Source: Actinomycetota bacterium (lineage in GTDB: Bacteria > Actinomycetota > Actinomycetes > S36-B12). From it: DNA of 56,290 nucleotides. The notes beneath the pieces are model-generated. The model had not been told where the DNA came from. It made no database searches and worked only from the letters and a program-made list of their open reading frames with translations. Of the stretch, positions 24,225 to 31,779 are shown piece by piece. Every line of letters starts with the position of its first letter. The first letter of the stretch is position 1. Both the position numbers and the translations under genes were made by a program. The DNA is taken from positions 1 to 56,290 of the forward strand of contig JAUXRN010000191.1 of the NCBI GenBank assembly GCA_030681835.1, in the 5' to 3' direction.

Positions 24225-25883
24225 GTGGATTCCGTTCGATACCTGCGCCTCGGTGCCTTCGTCGCCGTGTCGTCCACGCTCCTGGCATCGGGTGTGGTGG
24301 GTGCACCCTGGTCAGTGGCGGCCACGGGCGATGTCCGGGAATTCGCCTTCGGCGATGCCGCGATGCAGCCTCACTCCATCGCTGCGGACGCCGACGGCGC
24401 ACTGTGGATCACGTTGAGGGGCGGCGCGCGACTGGCCAAGTCGTCGCTCGATGGCACGCTTGCGACGATCCTGTCCGGCGGTTCGCCGAGCACCGGACCG
24501 GCCGGGATCGCGCTTGGTCCGGACCAACGCATGTGGTTCGCGGAGGAGACCGCCAACCGGATCACCGCCGTGACCACCTCGACCGGGGCCGCTGTCGGCT
24601 ACGACCTGCCCAAGGCCGGGTCGCAGCCCCGGTCCATCACGGCCGGACCGGACGGAGCCCTCTGGTTCACGGAGTTTGCGGGCAACCGGATCGGCCGCAT
24701 CACGACGGCAGGGGCTGTCACGGAGTTCGACCTTGCCGCCGGAGCCGGGCCGGACTCGATCACGAGCGGCCCTGACGGGGCCTTGTGGTTCACGCTGCGG
24801 TCGGCGAACGCCATTGGCCGCATCACGACCGCCGGAACGATCACCAGCTACCCGCTTCCGGCCGCCGATTCGGCCCCGGCGGGCATCGTTGCCGGCCCGG
24901 ACGGAAACCTGTGGTTCACCGAGTCGCTCGGCAACCGCATCGGGAGGATCTCCCCTGCGGGGCTCATCTCCGAGTTCGGCCTGCCCACGGCAGGAAGCAA
25001 CCCGGCGCAGATCGTGACCGGCCCGGACCGCAACCTGTGGTTCACCGAGCCAGGCGCGAACAAGGTGTCGCGGATCACCGTGTCCGGCGTGATCACGCAG
25101 TACCCCGTCCCGACGCCCGGCAGTACGCCGACCGGCATCACCGTGGCGGCCGACGGCAACATCTGGTTCACCGAGACGGCGGGCAACCGGGTGGGCCGGG
25201 TGCTGACCGGGGTCGTGCCGGCGTCGACCGCCGTGCCGGTGATCACGTCATCGGGAACCAAGGTGGGCCAGCCGTTGACCGCGAGCGCGGGATCATGGTC
25301 CGGACGCCCCTCCGCGTACACGTACCAGTGGCAGCGCTGCAGTACGAGCGAAGCATCGTCGTGCGCTGACATCGCGGGCGCCACGGCGGCCACCTACGCG
25401 ATCGTCGCGGCCGATGCCAGCCTGCGGCTGCGGGTGCTGGTCCGAGCGACCAACCTCAACGGGACAGCCAGCACCGCCGCATCGAGTGCGCTGGTGGCCA
25501 TAGACGCCCTTCCCGCGGTGCCCGTGCCGCCGGCGGTCAGTGGCGGTCAGGTGGTCACGGTCGCAGCGGGCGTGACGGCCACCCTGCGCAGTCCCGTCCG
25601 GGTCCGGCGCGGGGCGGTCCGCACCTACGCCGTGCGGTTCACCAGCACGGCCGTGCTCGGGACGGTGCGGATTGTCCTCGTCAACTCGGCGGGGCAGCAG
25701 GTCCGGGTCGTCGCGGCGGGCAAGCGGATCAATCGCAACGGCGTTGCCCGCCGGATGTGGAGGCTCCCGTACGGCGTGCTGCCCGGCGTCTATACCGTCA
25801 CCGCGGTGTTCACCCCCCGCGCGGAGCAGTCGACCGCCTATGCCGTGGCCACGTTGACGAAGACCATCACGGTGCGGAGGTAG
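24225..25883 (+). CDS. Secreted Vgb-like beta-propeller protein
   Basis: 552 aa from the GTG at 24225 with AGGAGG six bases upstream. Signal peptide (LGAFVAVSSTLLASGVVGAP), then seven copies of a roughly 42-residue blade with the pattern GPDGxLWFTExxGNRIGRIT, the virginiamycin-B-lyase/streptogramin-lyase propeller. Residues 330-430 form an Ig-like module (YTYQWQRC...C), followed by a beta-rich tail. Secretion and the appended domains make antibiotic cleavage unlikely; ligand or polymer binding outside the cell is more plausible. Probably under the adjacent two-component system. Confidence 0.85.
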   Translation: MDSVRYLRLGAFVAVSSTLLASGVVGAPWSVAATGDVREFAFGDAAMQPHSIAADADGALWITLRGGARLAKSSLDGTLATILSGGSPSTGPAGIALGPDQRMWFAEETANRITAVTTSTGAAVGYDLPKAGSQPRSITAGPDGALWFTEFAGNRIGRITTAGAVTEFDLAAGAGPDSITSGPDGALWFTLRSANAIGRITTAGTITSYPLPAADSAPAGIVAGPDGNLWFTESLGNRIGRISPAGLISEFGLPTAGSNPAQIVTGPDRNLWFTEPGANKVSRITVSGVITQYPVPTPGSTPTGITVAADGNIWFTETAGNRVGRVLTGVVPASTAVPVITSSGTKVGQPLTASAGSWSGRPSAYTYQWQRCSTSEASSCADIAGATAATYAIVAADASLRLRVLVRATNLNGTASTAASSALVAIDALPAVPVPPAVSGGQVVTVAAGVTATLRSPVRVRRGAVRTYAVRFTSTAVLGTVRIVLVNSAGQQVRVVAAGKRINRNGVARRMWRLPYGVLPGVYTVTAVFTPRAEQSTAYAVATLTKTITVRR

Positions 25884-26628
25884 CGATGCAGGCGGTGCCG
25901 ACGCGGACGAAGCCGATGCGCTCGTAGACGCGGGCGACGCTGTCGTCCTGCGCCGACATGAAGATCGTCGTCACGCCACGAGCGAGCGCATCCTGGGTGA
26001 GGTGGGCGGTGAGCGCGGCGCCGATGCCTCGTCGACGTGCTCGCGGGATGACGCCGATGCCGGTGAGTTCCGTGGTCGTGCCGCGCGGGGAGTGCGATCC
26101 TCCGCCGACGGCCCCGATGTCGTCGAACGCCCCGACCTTGATCACGAGTCCCGACGCGATCCGCGTCGGCCAGGACCCGGTATCCCGTGGGAGCCACGTG
26201 TCCTCGTTCGCGAAGGCTGCCGCGACCGCGCCGACGGCGCCGGCGAGGTCAGGCGAGTCGGCCGCGAGGGTCTCGATCCGCATGGGGCTCGATGGCGAAG
26301 GCGCGGCGATGCGGGTGCCCGGGGGAAGTGCGAGGAGGGGGCATAGTTCAACGTTGAGGCCGCTTGCCCGGACCACCGGGAGGAGGCCGGGCGTGACCTC
26401 GTCCACCCACTCGAAGGACTCCGGCATGCCGAGATCTCGCTGGCGCCGCTGGATCGCAGATACATCCTCGACGGTGAAGGCCCCACCCCAGTCGATCCGG
26501 GGCCGGGCGTAGTAGGGCCAGCCGGCCGGATCCGTGCTGACGAACAGGGTGAACGGACCGATGTCCTCGGCTGCCGCTAGCGGGCGCGGGACAGCGTCGT
26601 AGTACTCCTCGATCGTCCGCAGGACCAT
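25867..26628 (-). CDS. GNAT-family N-acetyltransferase
   Basis: 253 aa. The catalytic GNAT half is C-terminal: TELTGIGVIPRARRRGIGAA is the acetyl-CoA pyrophosphate loop (R-x-x-G-x-G/A) and SVARVYERIGFVRVG the final strand-helix. The N-terminal half (FTLFVSTDPAGWPYYARP) is a second, degenerate module seen in larger GNAT proteins. Substrate unknown. Its ribosome-binding region lies inside the 3' arm of the hairpin at 26632-26676. The 3' end overlaps the propeller gene by 17 bp. Confidence 0.83.
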   Translation of the reverse strand: MVLRTIEEYYDAVPRPLAAAEDIGPFTLFVSTDPAGWPYYARPRIDWGGAFTVEDVSAIQRRQRDLGMPESFEWVDEVTPGLLPVVRASGLNVELCPLLALPPGTRIAAPSPSSPMRIETLAADSPDLAGAVGAVAAAFANEDTWLPRDTGSWPTRIASGLVIKVGAFDDIGAVGGGSHSPRGTTTELTGIGVIPRARRRGIGAALTAHLTQDALARGVTTIFMSAQDDSVARVYERIGFVRVGTACIATSAP

Positions 26629-26631
26629 GCC

Positions 26632-26676
26632 GAGGAGGCTCCCACATGGACCTCGCGATCGCGTGGGAGCCTCCTC
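26632..26676 (-). terminator. Hairpin between the DUF2202 and GNAT genes (terminator or leader structure)
   Basis: GAGGAGGCTCCCAC (26632-26645) pairs perfectly with GTGGGAGCCTCCTC (26663-26676) over 14 bp, with a 17-nt loop. It follows the DUF2202 stop by 11 bp and ends 3 bp before the GNAT start, so it can end one transcript and also occlude the GNAT ribosome site. Confidence 0.7.
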
Positions 26677-26687
26677 AAGCGGTGCCG

Positions 26688-27374
26688 TTACCCGCCGAAT
26701 GCGGCCAGATGGTGCTGTGAAGCGGTGCGCAGGTTCGTGTAGACCTGCACGACGTCCGGCGCAGTGACGGTCGACAGGGCGGTCGTGAGGTCGGCGATGT
26801 CCGCCTTCTCCACCGCGATGCCGGCCGCGAGGGCCGAGGCCGTTGTCGTGGCGCTGGCGAGCAGGCTGTCGTACATCGCCTGGAAGGTGCTGGACGCGAA
26901 GTCGCCTTCAGCGCGGCCTGCGGTCGGATCGGTGATCCCGTACCTGGTCATGAGGACACGGACCGCATTCAGGTGCGCCGTCTCGGCGCGCGCAACGCGG
27001 CTGAACTGGTAGGCCGTCGGGAACTTGGCCGCGAGTGCCACGTACAGGTCATGGGCGAGCTTCTCCTCCTCTGCCATGGCTGCCACCTCCGTGCGCTGGC
27101 TGGCCGTGAGGGTGCCGGATGGCGCCGCGACCCAGCCGGCCGTGCCAGCACCCTGGCCCATCCCGCCCTGGCCGGTTCCGTTCTGGCCCATCCCGCCCTG
27201 GCCCATCCCGCCTTGGCCCATCCCGCCCTGGCCGACTCCGTACTGCGACGCGCCGTTCGGACCGTTGCCATCGGGCGGGCACGCTGCGGTGGCGGCGAGG
27301 GCCGGGGTTGCGGCGACGGCGAGCGCCGTGACGCCGGCGGCCGCCAGGCCGATGATCGTTCGGGTGCGGATCAT
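26688..27374 (-). CDS. Secreted DUF2202 (ferritin-like) protein with Met-Gly-Gln repeat
   Basis: 228 aa. The signal peptide ends ATPALAA. A low-complexity stretch of five-residue GMGQG-type units (about residues 45-75) precedes the DUF2202 domain, whose helical bundle has EEEKLAHDLYVALAAKFP and RAETAHLNAVRVLM, with Glu/His residues spaced like ferritin-like iron ligands. Function of DUF2202 is unknown. AAGGAG precedes the ATG at 27374. It is divergent from the second two-component system, which probably regulates it. Confidence 0.87.
   Translation of the reverse strand: MIRTRTIIGLAAAGVTALAVAATPALAATAACPPDGNGPNGASQYGVGQGGMGQGGMGQGGMGQNGTGQGGMGQGAGTAGWVAAPSGTLTASQRTEVAAMAEEEKLAHDLYVALAAKFPTAYQFSRVARAETAHLNAVRVLMTRYGITDPTAGRAEGDFASSTFQAMYDSLLASATTTASALAAGIAVEKADIADLTTALSTVTAPDVVQVYTNLRTASQHHLAAFGG
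27153..27242 (-). repeat. In-frame 15-bp tandem repeat coding for Met-Gly-Gln units
   Basis: Six consecutive 15-bp units of the type CTGGCCCATCCCGCC (plus-strand reading), four near-perfect and two diverged, encode the GMGQG repeats in the DUF2202 protein. The exactness of the copies suggests recent slippage expansion. Confidence 0.85.
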
Positions 27375-27533
27375 GGTGTTCTCCTTGCTCGGTCCAGCTC
27401 AGTGCTGGGTGCGGTCTTCCGTCACTTCGCAGGATGTGCCGGTCGGGTGGGGACGGAATGTGTCGCGCATGGAGGTCGTGTGGAGATTCCGGTGCGGGCT
27501 GCGTCGCGCGCTGTCGCTGGGCAGGATGGGCAG

Positions 27534-28220
27534 GTGCCCACCGTGCTGGTCGTCGAGGACGAGCGCGACATCCGGGACCTTCTGCGCCGGTACCTGGAGC
27601 GGGCCGACTACGCGGTGCTGAGCTCCGGAACGGGCGCCGAGGCGCTGGCCTACCTTGGGAGCGATGCGCCGGACCTGGTCCTGCTGGACCTCGGGCTGCC
27701 GGACATCGATGGCTTCGAGGTCCTGGCATTCGCTGCGGCGATCGGCATACCCGTGATCGCACTCACGGCGCGCAGTGCAGTCGAGGACCGGATCCGGGGC
27801 CTTGAGCGTGGCGCGGACGACTACGTCACGAAACCCTTCAGCCCTCAGGAGGTCGTCCTGCGCGTGGGTGCCGTCCTTGGCCGGCATGCGACCGAGCGGC
27901 CTGGCCAGGAGACGCAGTCGTTCGGGGACGGGCGGCTGCGCATCGACACCCGTCGGCACGAGGCATGGGTGGGTAGCCGCGCAATCGGCCTGACGCCCTC
28001 GGAATGGGGAGTGCTCACCGCACTTGCCAGCGCCCCCGGGCGGGTGTTCTCCCGAAGCGAATTGGTCAACCGCGTTCGGGGCTACGAGTTCTCCGGCTAC
28101 GAGCGGACGATCGACTCGCACGTCAAGAACCTCCGCCACAAGCTCGGGGCGGACGGCGCTACCGTCGTCGAGACGGTGCTGGGGATGGGCTACCGGATGG
28201 GGCTCGACCGTGACACGTGA
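27534..28220 (+). CDS. OmpR-family response regulator (system 2)
   Basis: 228 aa from the GTG at 27534; the frame is open far upstream but antisense to DUF2202. Receiver pocket VVEDERD, Asp52 (VLLDLGLPDIDG), Thr (IALTARS), Lys (YVTKPF). The winged helix ends FSRSELVNRVRGYEFSGYER and LGMGYRMG. It overlaps the kinase gene by 11 bp. It is a separate lineage from system 1, since the DNA-binding region differs, and no TGCGACA repeat occurs in its promoter gap (27375-27533), where I see no other clear operator. Confidence 0.92.
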   Translation: MPTVLVVEDERDIRDLLRRYLERADYAVLSSGTGAEALAYLGSDAPDLVLLDLGLPDIDGFEVLAFAAAIGIPVIALTARSAVEDRIRGLERGADDYVTKPFSPQEVVLRVGAVLGRHATERPGQETQSFGDGRLRIDTRRHEAWVGSRAIGLTPSEWGVLTALASAPGRVFSRSELVNRVRGYEFSGYERTIDSHVKNLRHKLGADGATVVETVLGMGYRMGLDRDT

Positions 28221-29595
28221 GCCGGGTTCCGGCCTAGGCCCCCTCGGACGACGGCTGCTGGCCGCCTTCGTGCTGGTCGCCCTATCGTCTGTGATCGTCC
28301 TGACCGTCGCCGCCCTGATCGGCACCGCGCGCGGCCTGACGGCGGGGGAGGACGACCAGCGCACGGCGGCCGCGCAGGCCACGGCCAGCGCCGCGGCACT
28401 GGCGTATGGGGCAGCCGGAGGCTGGGTCGGCGCCGACATGAGCGGACCGGTTGCCATTGCCGGCGCGGCCGGTGCTGGCCTGCAGGTATGGGACGCGGCG
28501 GGTGACCCGGTGGCCATGCCGGAGGCAATAGCCACGGAATCGATGATGCAGGGGATGGGGCGCGGCACTCAGGGGCGCGGCGGCGTCACCGCAACGGTGG
28601 TGGTCGATGGCGCAACCGTGGGCACGGTACGACTGGGTTTCGGCGCTCCCAGCACCTCGACGGCGCAGACCATCGCCTGGGCCTGGATCCTCGCCGCCGC
28701 CGTCGCCGCGCGGTTGGTCGCCTTCGCTATGGCGTGGTACGTGTCGGGGCGGATTTCGCGTCCCCTGGTGCGCCTGTCCGCAGCATCACGGGCATTCGCG
28801 GCCGGCGACCGTACAGCCCGTTCGCTGCCGGCCGACTCGTCTGCCCCGGGCGAACTCGGCGCACTGGCCCGTGCCTTTGATGCCACGGCCGACGACGTGG
28901 TGCGCTCAGAGGAGGCAAGGCGTCGGATGTCCGCGGACATCGCTCACGAGCTTCGAACACCGCTCGCCGCGCTGCAGGCCGGGCTGGAGGAGTTGCGTGA
29001 CGGGCTTGTCGTGCCCGACGCCGACCGCATCGCCGCGCTGCACGCCCAGTCGGTGAGGCTGGGCAGGGTTGTGGGGGACCTCGCTGAACTCTCGTCTGCT
29101 GAGTCGGCTGCCATGTCGCTTCGGCGGGTGCCGATCGATATCGGTCGCCTGGTGGAGGATGCCGCCCGTTCTGCCCGGCCTTCGTTCGACGCTGCCGGCA
29201 TTGCCCTCGACTGTGACGCTGCGCCGCACGTGCTCGTGAATGCGGACGCCGATCGCCTGCACCAGGCGGTGGGCAACCTGCTCGCGAACGCCGTCCGCTA
29301 CTGCCGCCCCGGAGACTCCGTCCTGCTTCGGGTCACGGCCAACGACGGCTCGGCCCGGGTGACGGTCTCAGACACCGGGCCAGGGATCGCCGCTGCCGAT
29401 TTGCCGCACGTCTTCGAGCGGCTGTGGCGTGGTGTTGCGGACCGGGGCGAGGCCGGCTCGGGAATCGGGCTCGCCGTGGTGCGCGAGCTGGTGGCCGCCC
29501 ACGGAGGAAGCGTGTCGGTGGCCTCCGATGGCGCCAGCGGAGCGACATTCACCGTCCTGCTGCCCACTGTCGATGCGGCCGTCAGGGGCGACTAG
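28210..29595 (+). CDS. Two-component sensor histidine kinase (system 2)
   Basis: 461 aa from the GTG at 28210. TM1 at about 14-38, an extracellular sensor to about 150, TM2 at 153-175, HAMP to about 230, His246 in SADIAHELRTPLAALQAG, then VGNLLANAVRYCRPGDS (N box), SDTGPGIAAADLPHVFERLW and GSGIGLAVVRELV. The sensor contains the Met-Gly-rich ESMMQGMGRGTQG (residues 110-122), resembling the repeat in the neighbouring DUF2202 protein; a shared ligand such as a soft metal is a speculation. Its 3' end overlaps the convergent transporter by 14 bp. Confidence 0.92.
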   Translation: MTREPGSGLGPLGRRLLAAFVLVALSSVIVLTVAALIGTARGLTAGEDDQRTAAAQATASAAALAYGAAGGWVGADMSGPVAIAGAAGAGLQVWDAAGDPVAMPEAIATESMMQGMGRGTQGRGGVTATVVVDGATVGTVRLGFGAPSTSTAQTIAWAWILAAAVAARLVAFAMAWYVSGRISRPLVRLSAASRAFAAGDRTARSLPADSSAPGELGALARAFDATADDVVRSEEARRRMSADIAHELRTPLAALQAGLEELRDGLVVPDADRIAALHAQSVRLGRVVGDLAELSSAESAAMSLRRVPIDIGRLVEDAARSARPSFDAAGIALDCDAAPHVLVNADADRLHQAVGNLLANAVRYCRPGDSVLLRVTANDGSARVTVSDTGPGIAAADLPHVFERLWRGVADRGEAGSGIGLAVVRELVAAHGGSVSVASDGASGATFTVLLPTVDAAVRGD

Positions 29596-30628
29596 TCCGG
29601 CCCAGCATCCGGATGGTGCGCACCGCGACGTAGCACCAGAGCACGACCAGCGCGGCCGTGGCCAGCAGCCCTACGGCTTCGACCAGCCAGACGTCAGTCG
29701 CTGCGCCCACCGCCGTGATCGACAGCGCCATGGCGGCGACCGGGAACACGAAGCCCCACCAGCCGGGGTGGACCGGCACGCCCCCGCCACGACGGATGCG
29801 GCGGAGTTCCCATCCGGCGAATGCGGCCCACCACAGCCCGAAGCCGATCCCCATCGCCGCCACCGGGATAGCTGCCGAAGGACTGGGCAATCCGCTGACA
29901 CCGGCCTCGGCAGCCGCCTGGAGGAGTCGAAGCAGCGCCAGGCCAAGCACCCCTGCCGGCGCGAGGGGGATCCACAGTGACGCGGCCATGCCGGCGGGCA
30001 TGGGATCGCGCAGAGCGAGCCGGGCGACGAGGAGCGTGAGGATGGCTAGGAAGAGGATCGCGCCCGCGCCGTAGAACGCGAAGCCGATCAGCACGAGCAG
30101 CGGTGCGGCCGTCGGGATGGCCACGATCAGGGGAGCGAGGGCCAGCGGAACCAGCAGGTTCATGACGGGCGGGATGAGCCAGCCGCCGTTTACTGCCTCG
30201 AGGCCCTGCGTACCGCGCAGCATCGAGGCAGACCAGCCCAGCCCGATGGCCAGGGCAAGGACGACGCCGGCGACGAGCAGGACTCCGGCCGTCCAGACGG
30301 CAACCTGCTCCGGCACGAGGGTCGGCCCGATCCGGCCCCAGCCAGCCGCGAGCACAAGCAGGCCCGCGGGAAGGGTGGCCAGCATGGCGCCGTGACCGGG
30401 GTCGGCAAGCTCGGCCCGGAGGCCACCGCCGTCGGCCAGCCGAGTGGCATAGCGGGGCAGCAAGAGGAGGGCAAGGCCGCTTGCCAGTGCGAGCGTCGCC
30501 TGGCCGAGGGTGTTCGCCCACGCCCATCCCCAGGTGGCCGCCTGCGCGGACAGCGCCAGCGCCAGCGCGCCGGTTCCCATGACCGACCCGAACCAGGCCG
30601 GATGCCGGTAGGGCGACGTTGCCGTCAC
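29582..30628 (-). CDS. TDT-family (TehA/Ssu1-like) transporter
   Basis: 348 aa from the GTG at 30628. About ten hydrophobic helices in the tellurite-resistance/dicarboxylate transporter layout: HPAWFGSVMGTGALALAL at the start is the TDT signature, with GGWLIPPVMNLLVPLALAP and WWAAFAGWELRRIRRGG further on. Family members export sulfite, C4-dicarboxylates or act as anion channels; which one here cannot be told. It is 15 bp downstream of the Cys-rich mini-protein gene and probably transcribed with it from the CsoR-like promoter. Confidence 0.85.
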   Translation of the reverse strand: MTATSPYRHPAWFGSVMGTGALALALSAQAATWGWAWANTLGQATLALASGLALLLLPRYATRLADGGGLRAELADPGHGAMLATLPAGLLVLAAGWGRIGPTLVPEQVAVWTAGVLLVAGVVLALAIGLGWSASMLRGTQGLEAVNGGWLIPPVMNLLVPLALAPLIVAIPTAAPLLVLIGFAFYGAGAILFLAILTLLVARLALRDPMPAGMAASLWIPLAPAGVLGLALLRLLQAAAEAGVSGLPSPSAAIPVAAMGIGFGLWWAAFAGWELRRIRRGGGVPVHPGWWGFVFPVAAMALSITAVGAATDVWLVEAVGLLATAALVVLWCYVAVRTIRMLGRTSRP

Positions 30629-30643
30629 GACGACTTCCGGTGG

Positions 30644-30814
30644 TTAGCTGCCGAACAGGCGGGAGAAGAAGCCGCCCTTGGCGGCGGCTCGCTCAGCCGG
30701 CGTGCACGAGCACCGTTGGCTCTTCGGGATCCCGCGGAGAACGTCGTTCTGGTGTCGGCCGCACCCTGCCCAGGTGGCCTTCTTGCACGCCCGGCAGGAG
30801 GTTTGGTGGCACAT
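30644..30814 (-). CDS. Small six-cysteine protein
   Basis: 56 aa from the ATG at 30814 (AAGGGATC upstream). MCHQTSCRACKKATWAGCGR carries C-x4-C-x2-C-x7-C, and SQRCSC adds two more, with His3 and a CG-x-H pair; this pattern could bind zinc or copper. The tail AAAKGGFFSRLFGS is amphipathic. I recall similar Cys-rich mini-proteins in other actinobacteria but no function. First gene after the perfect palindrome at 30851-30868, and upstream of the TDT transporter. Confidence 0.75.
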   Translation of the reverse strand: MCHQTSCRACKKATWAGCGRHQNDVLRGIPKSQRCSCTPAERAAAKGGFFSRLFGS

Positions 30815-30848
30815 GAGGATCCCTTCACGCACGAGGACTGGTGTCGCA

Positions 30849-30868
30849 ACTATACCCCTAGGGGTATA
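30849..30868. promoter_or_regulatory. Perfect 18-bp CsoR/CstR-like palindrome with overlapping -10
   Basis: TATACCCCTAGGGGTATA (30851-30868) is perfectly self-complementary and matches the G/C-tract palindromes bound by CsoR-family copper or persulfide sensors. On the minus strand TATAGT (30854-30849), a good -10 for the Cys-rich gene, overlaps it. No csoR-like gene is in the window. Confidence 0.7.
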
Positions 30869-30978
30869 TGAGCCGACCCGGATCCGCCGGGTGGCCTCCG
30901 TGCGGGCTGGCTCCTACCCTGAGAGTGGCCGGGGCACGCGTGCGCGGCACCCGCCGATCGGCCAGAGGGGACATGGCC

Positions 30979-31746
30979 ATGAGCATCAACATGGGCCTGG
31001 ACAAGGCCAGCGTCATCGTCACCGGTGGGGGCTCGGGCATCGGCCGTGCGGCCGCCCTTCAGTTCGCCGCCATGGGCGCGAAGGTTCTCGTTGCGGACCT
31101 GAACGCCGACACTGCGAACGCCGTGGTCGAGGAGATCAAGGCGTCGGGCGGCGAGGCGGTCGTGGTGGCGGGGGACCTCAGCCTGCAGGAGACCGTCGAT
31201 CGCGTGGTGTCGACCGCAGTCGACGTCCATGGTGGAATCGACGTCCTCATCAACAACGCCGGGATCATGGACGCCATGACGGGCCCTGACGAGGTGACCG
31301 ACGCGGAGTGGGAGCGGGTCCTCGGAGTCAACCTCACCGGGCCGTTCATGCTCACCCGGGCGGTCGTCCCATACATGCTCGCCCAGGGCAAGGGCGCGAT
31401 CGTCAACACCTGCTCGGAGGCCGGACTTCGTGGCAGCGCTGCGGGCACCGCCTACACCGTGTCCAAGCACGGCATCGTCGGGCTCACCAAGTCGTCCGCG
31501 ATCATGTACCGCAATCGCGGCATCCGGGTCAACGCGGTGGCCCCGGGCGGCACCGCCACGAGCATCGTCGTTCCCTCGGTCGAGGGAAGCCTGGGCCCCG
31601 CGGCCCTCGGCCCGTACTTCGTCGGGGTGGGGCGGATTGCCGAAGCGGACGAAGTGGCTGCCGCGATCGTGTTCCTCGCGTCCGACGCCGCAAGCAACAT
31701 CAGTGGCGCGATCCTCCCGACCGACAGCGGCTGGTCCGCGGTGTAG
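30979..31746 (+). CDS. Classical SDR oxidoreductase
   Basis: 255 aa from the ATG at 30979, preferred over the ATG at 30973 because GAGGGGA then has proper spacing. TGGGSGIGRAAALQ is the cofactor loop, VADLNAD an acidic second strand favouring NAD(H), INNAG the structural motif, and YTVSK the catalytic Tyr-Lys pair. TDSGWSAV closes the fold. Substrate unknown. Divergent from the Cys-rich/TDT pair, with the palindrome roughly 110 bp upstream. Confidence 0.88.
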   Translation: MSINMGLDKASVIVTGGGSGIGRAAALQFAAMGAKVLVADLNADTANAVVEEIKASGGEAVVVAGDLSLQETVDRVVSTAVDVHGGIDVLINNAGIMDAMTGPDEVTDAEWERVLGVNLTGPFMLTRAVVPYMLAQGKGAIVNTCSEAGLRGSAAGTAYTVSKHGIVGLTKSSAIMYRNRGIRVNAVAPGGTATSIVVPSVEGSLGPAALGPYFVGVGRIAEADEVAAAIVFLASDAASNISGAILPTDSGWSAV

Positions 31747-31779
31747 CCGACGCCTCAGTCCTCGCAATGAGGTGATTTG

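Noticed and set aside
27153-27242. Regular 15-bp repeats considered as a CRISPR or minisatellite element
   Set aside because: There are no spacers, the period is 15 bp, and the repeats are in frame with and encode the Met-Gly-Gln region of the DUF2202 protein.
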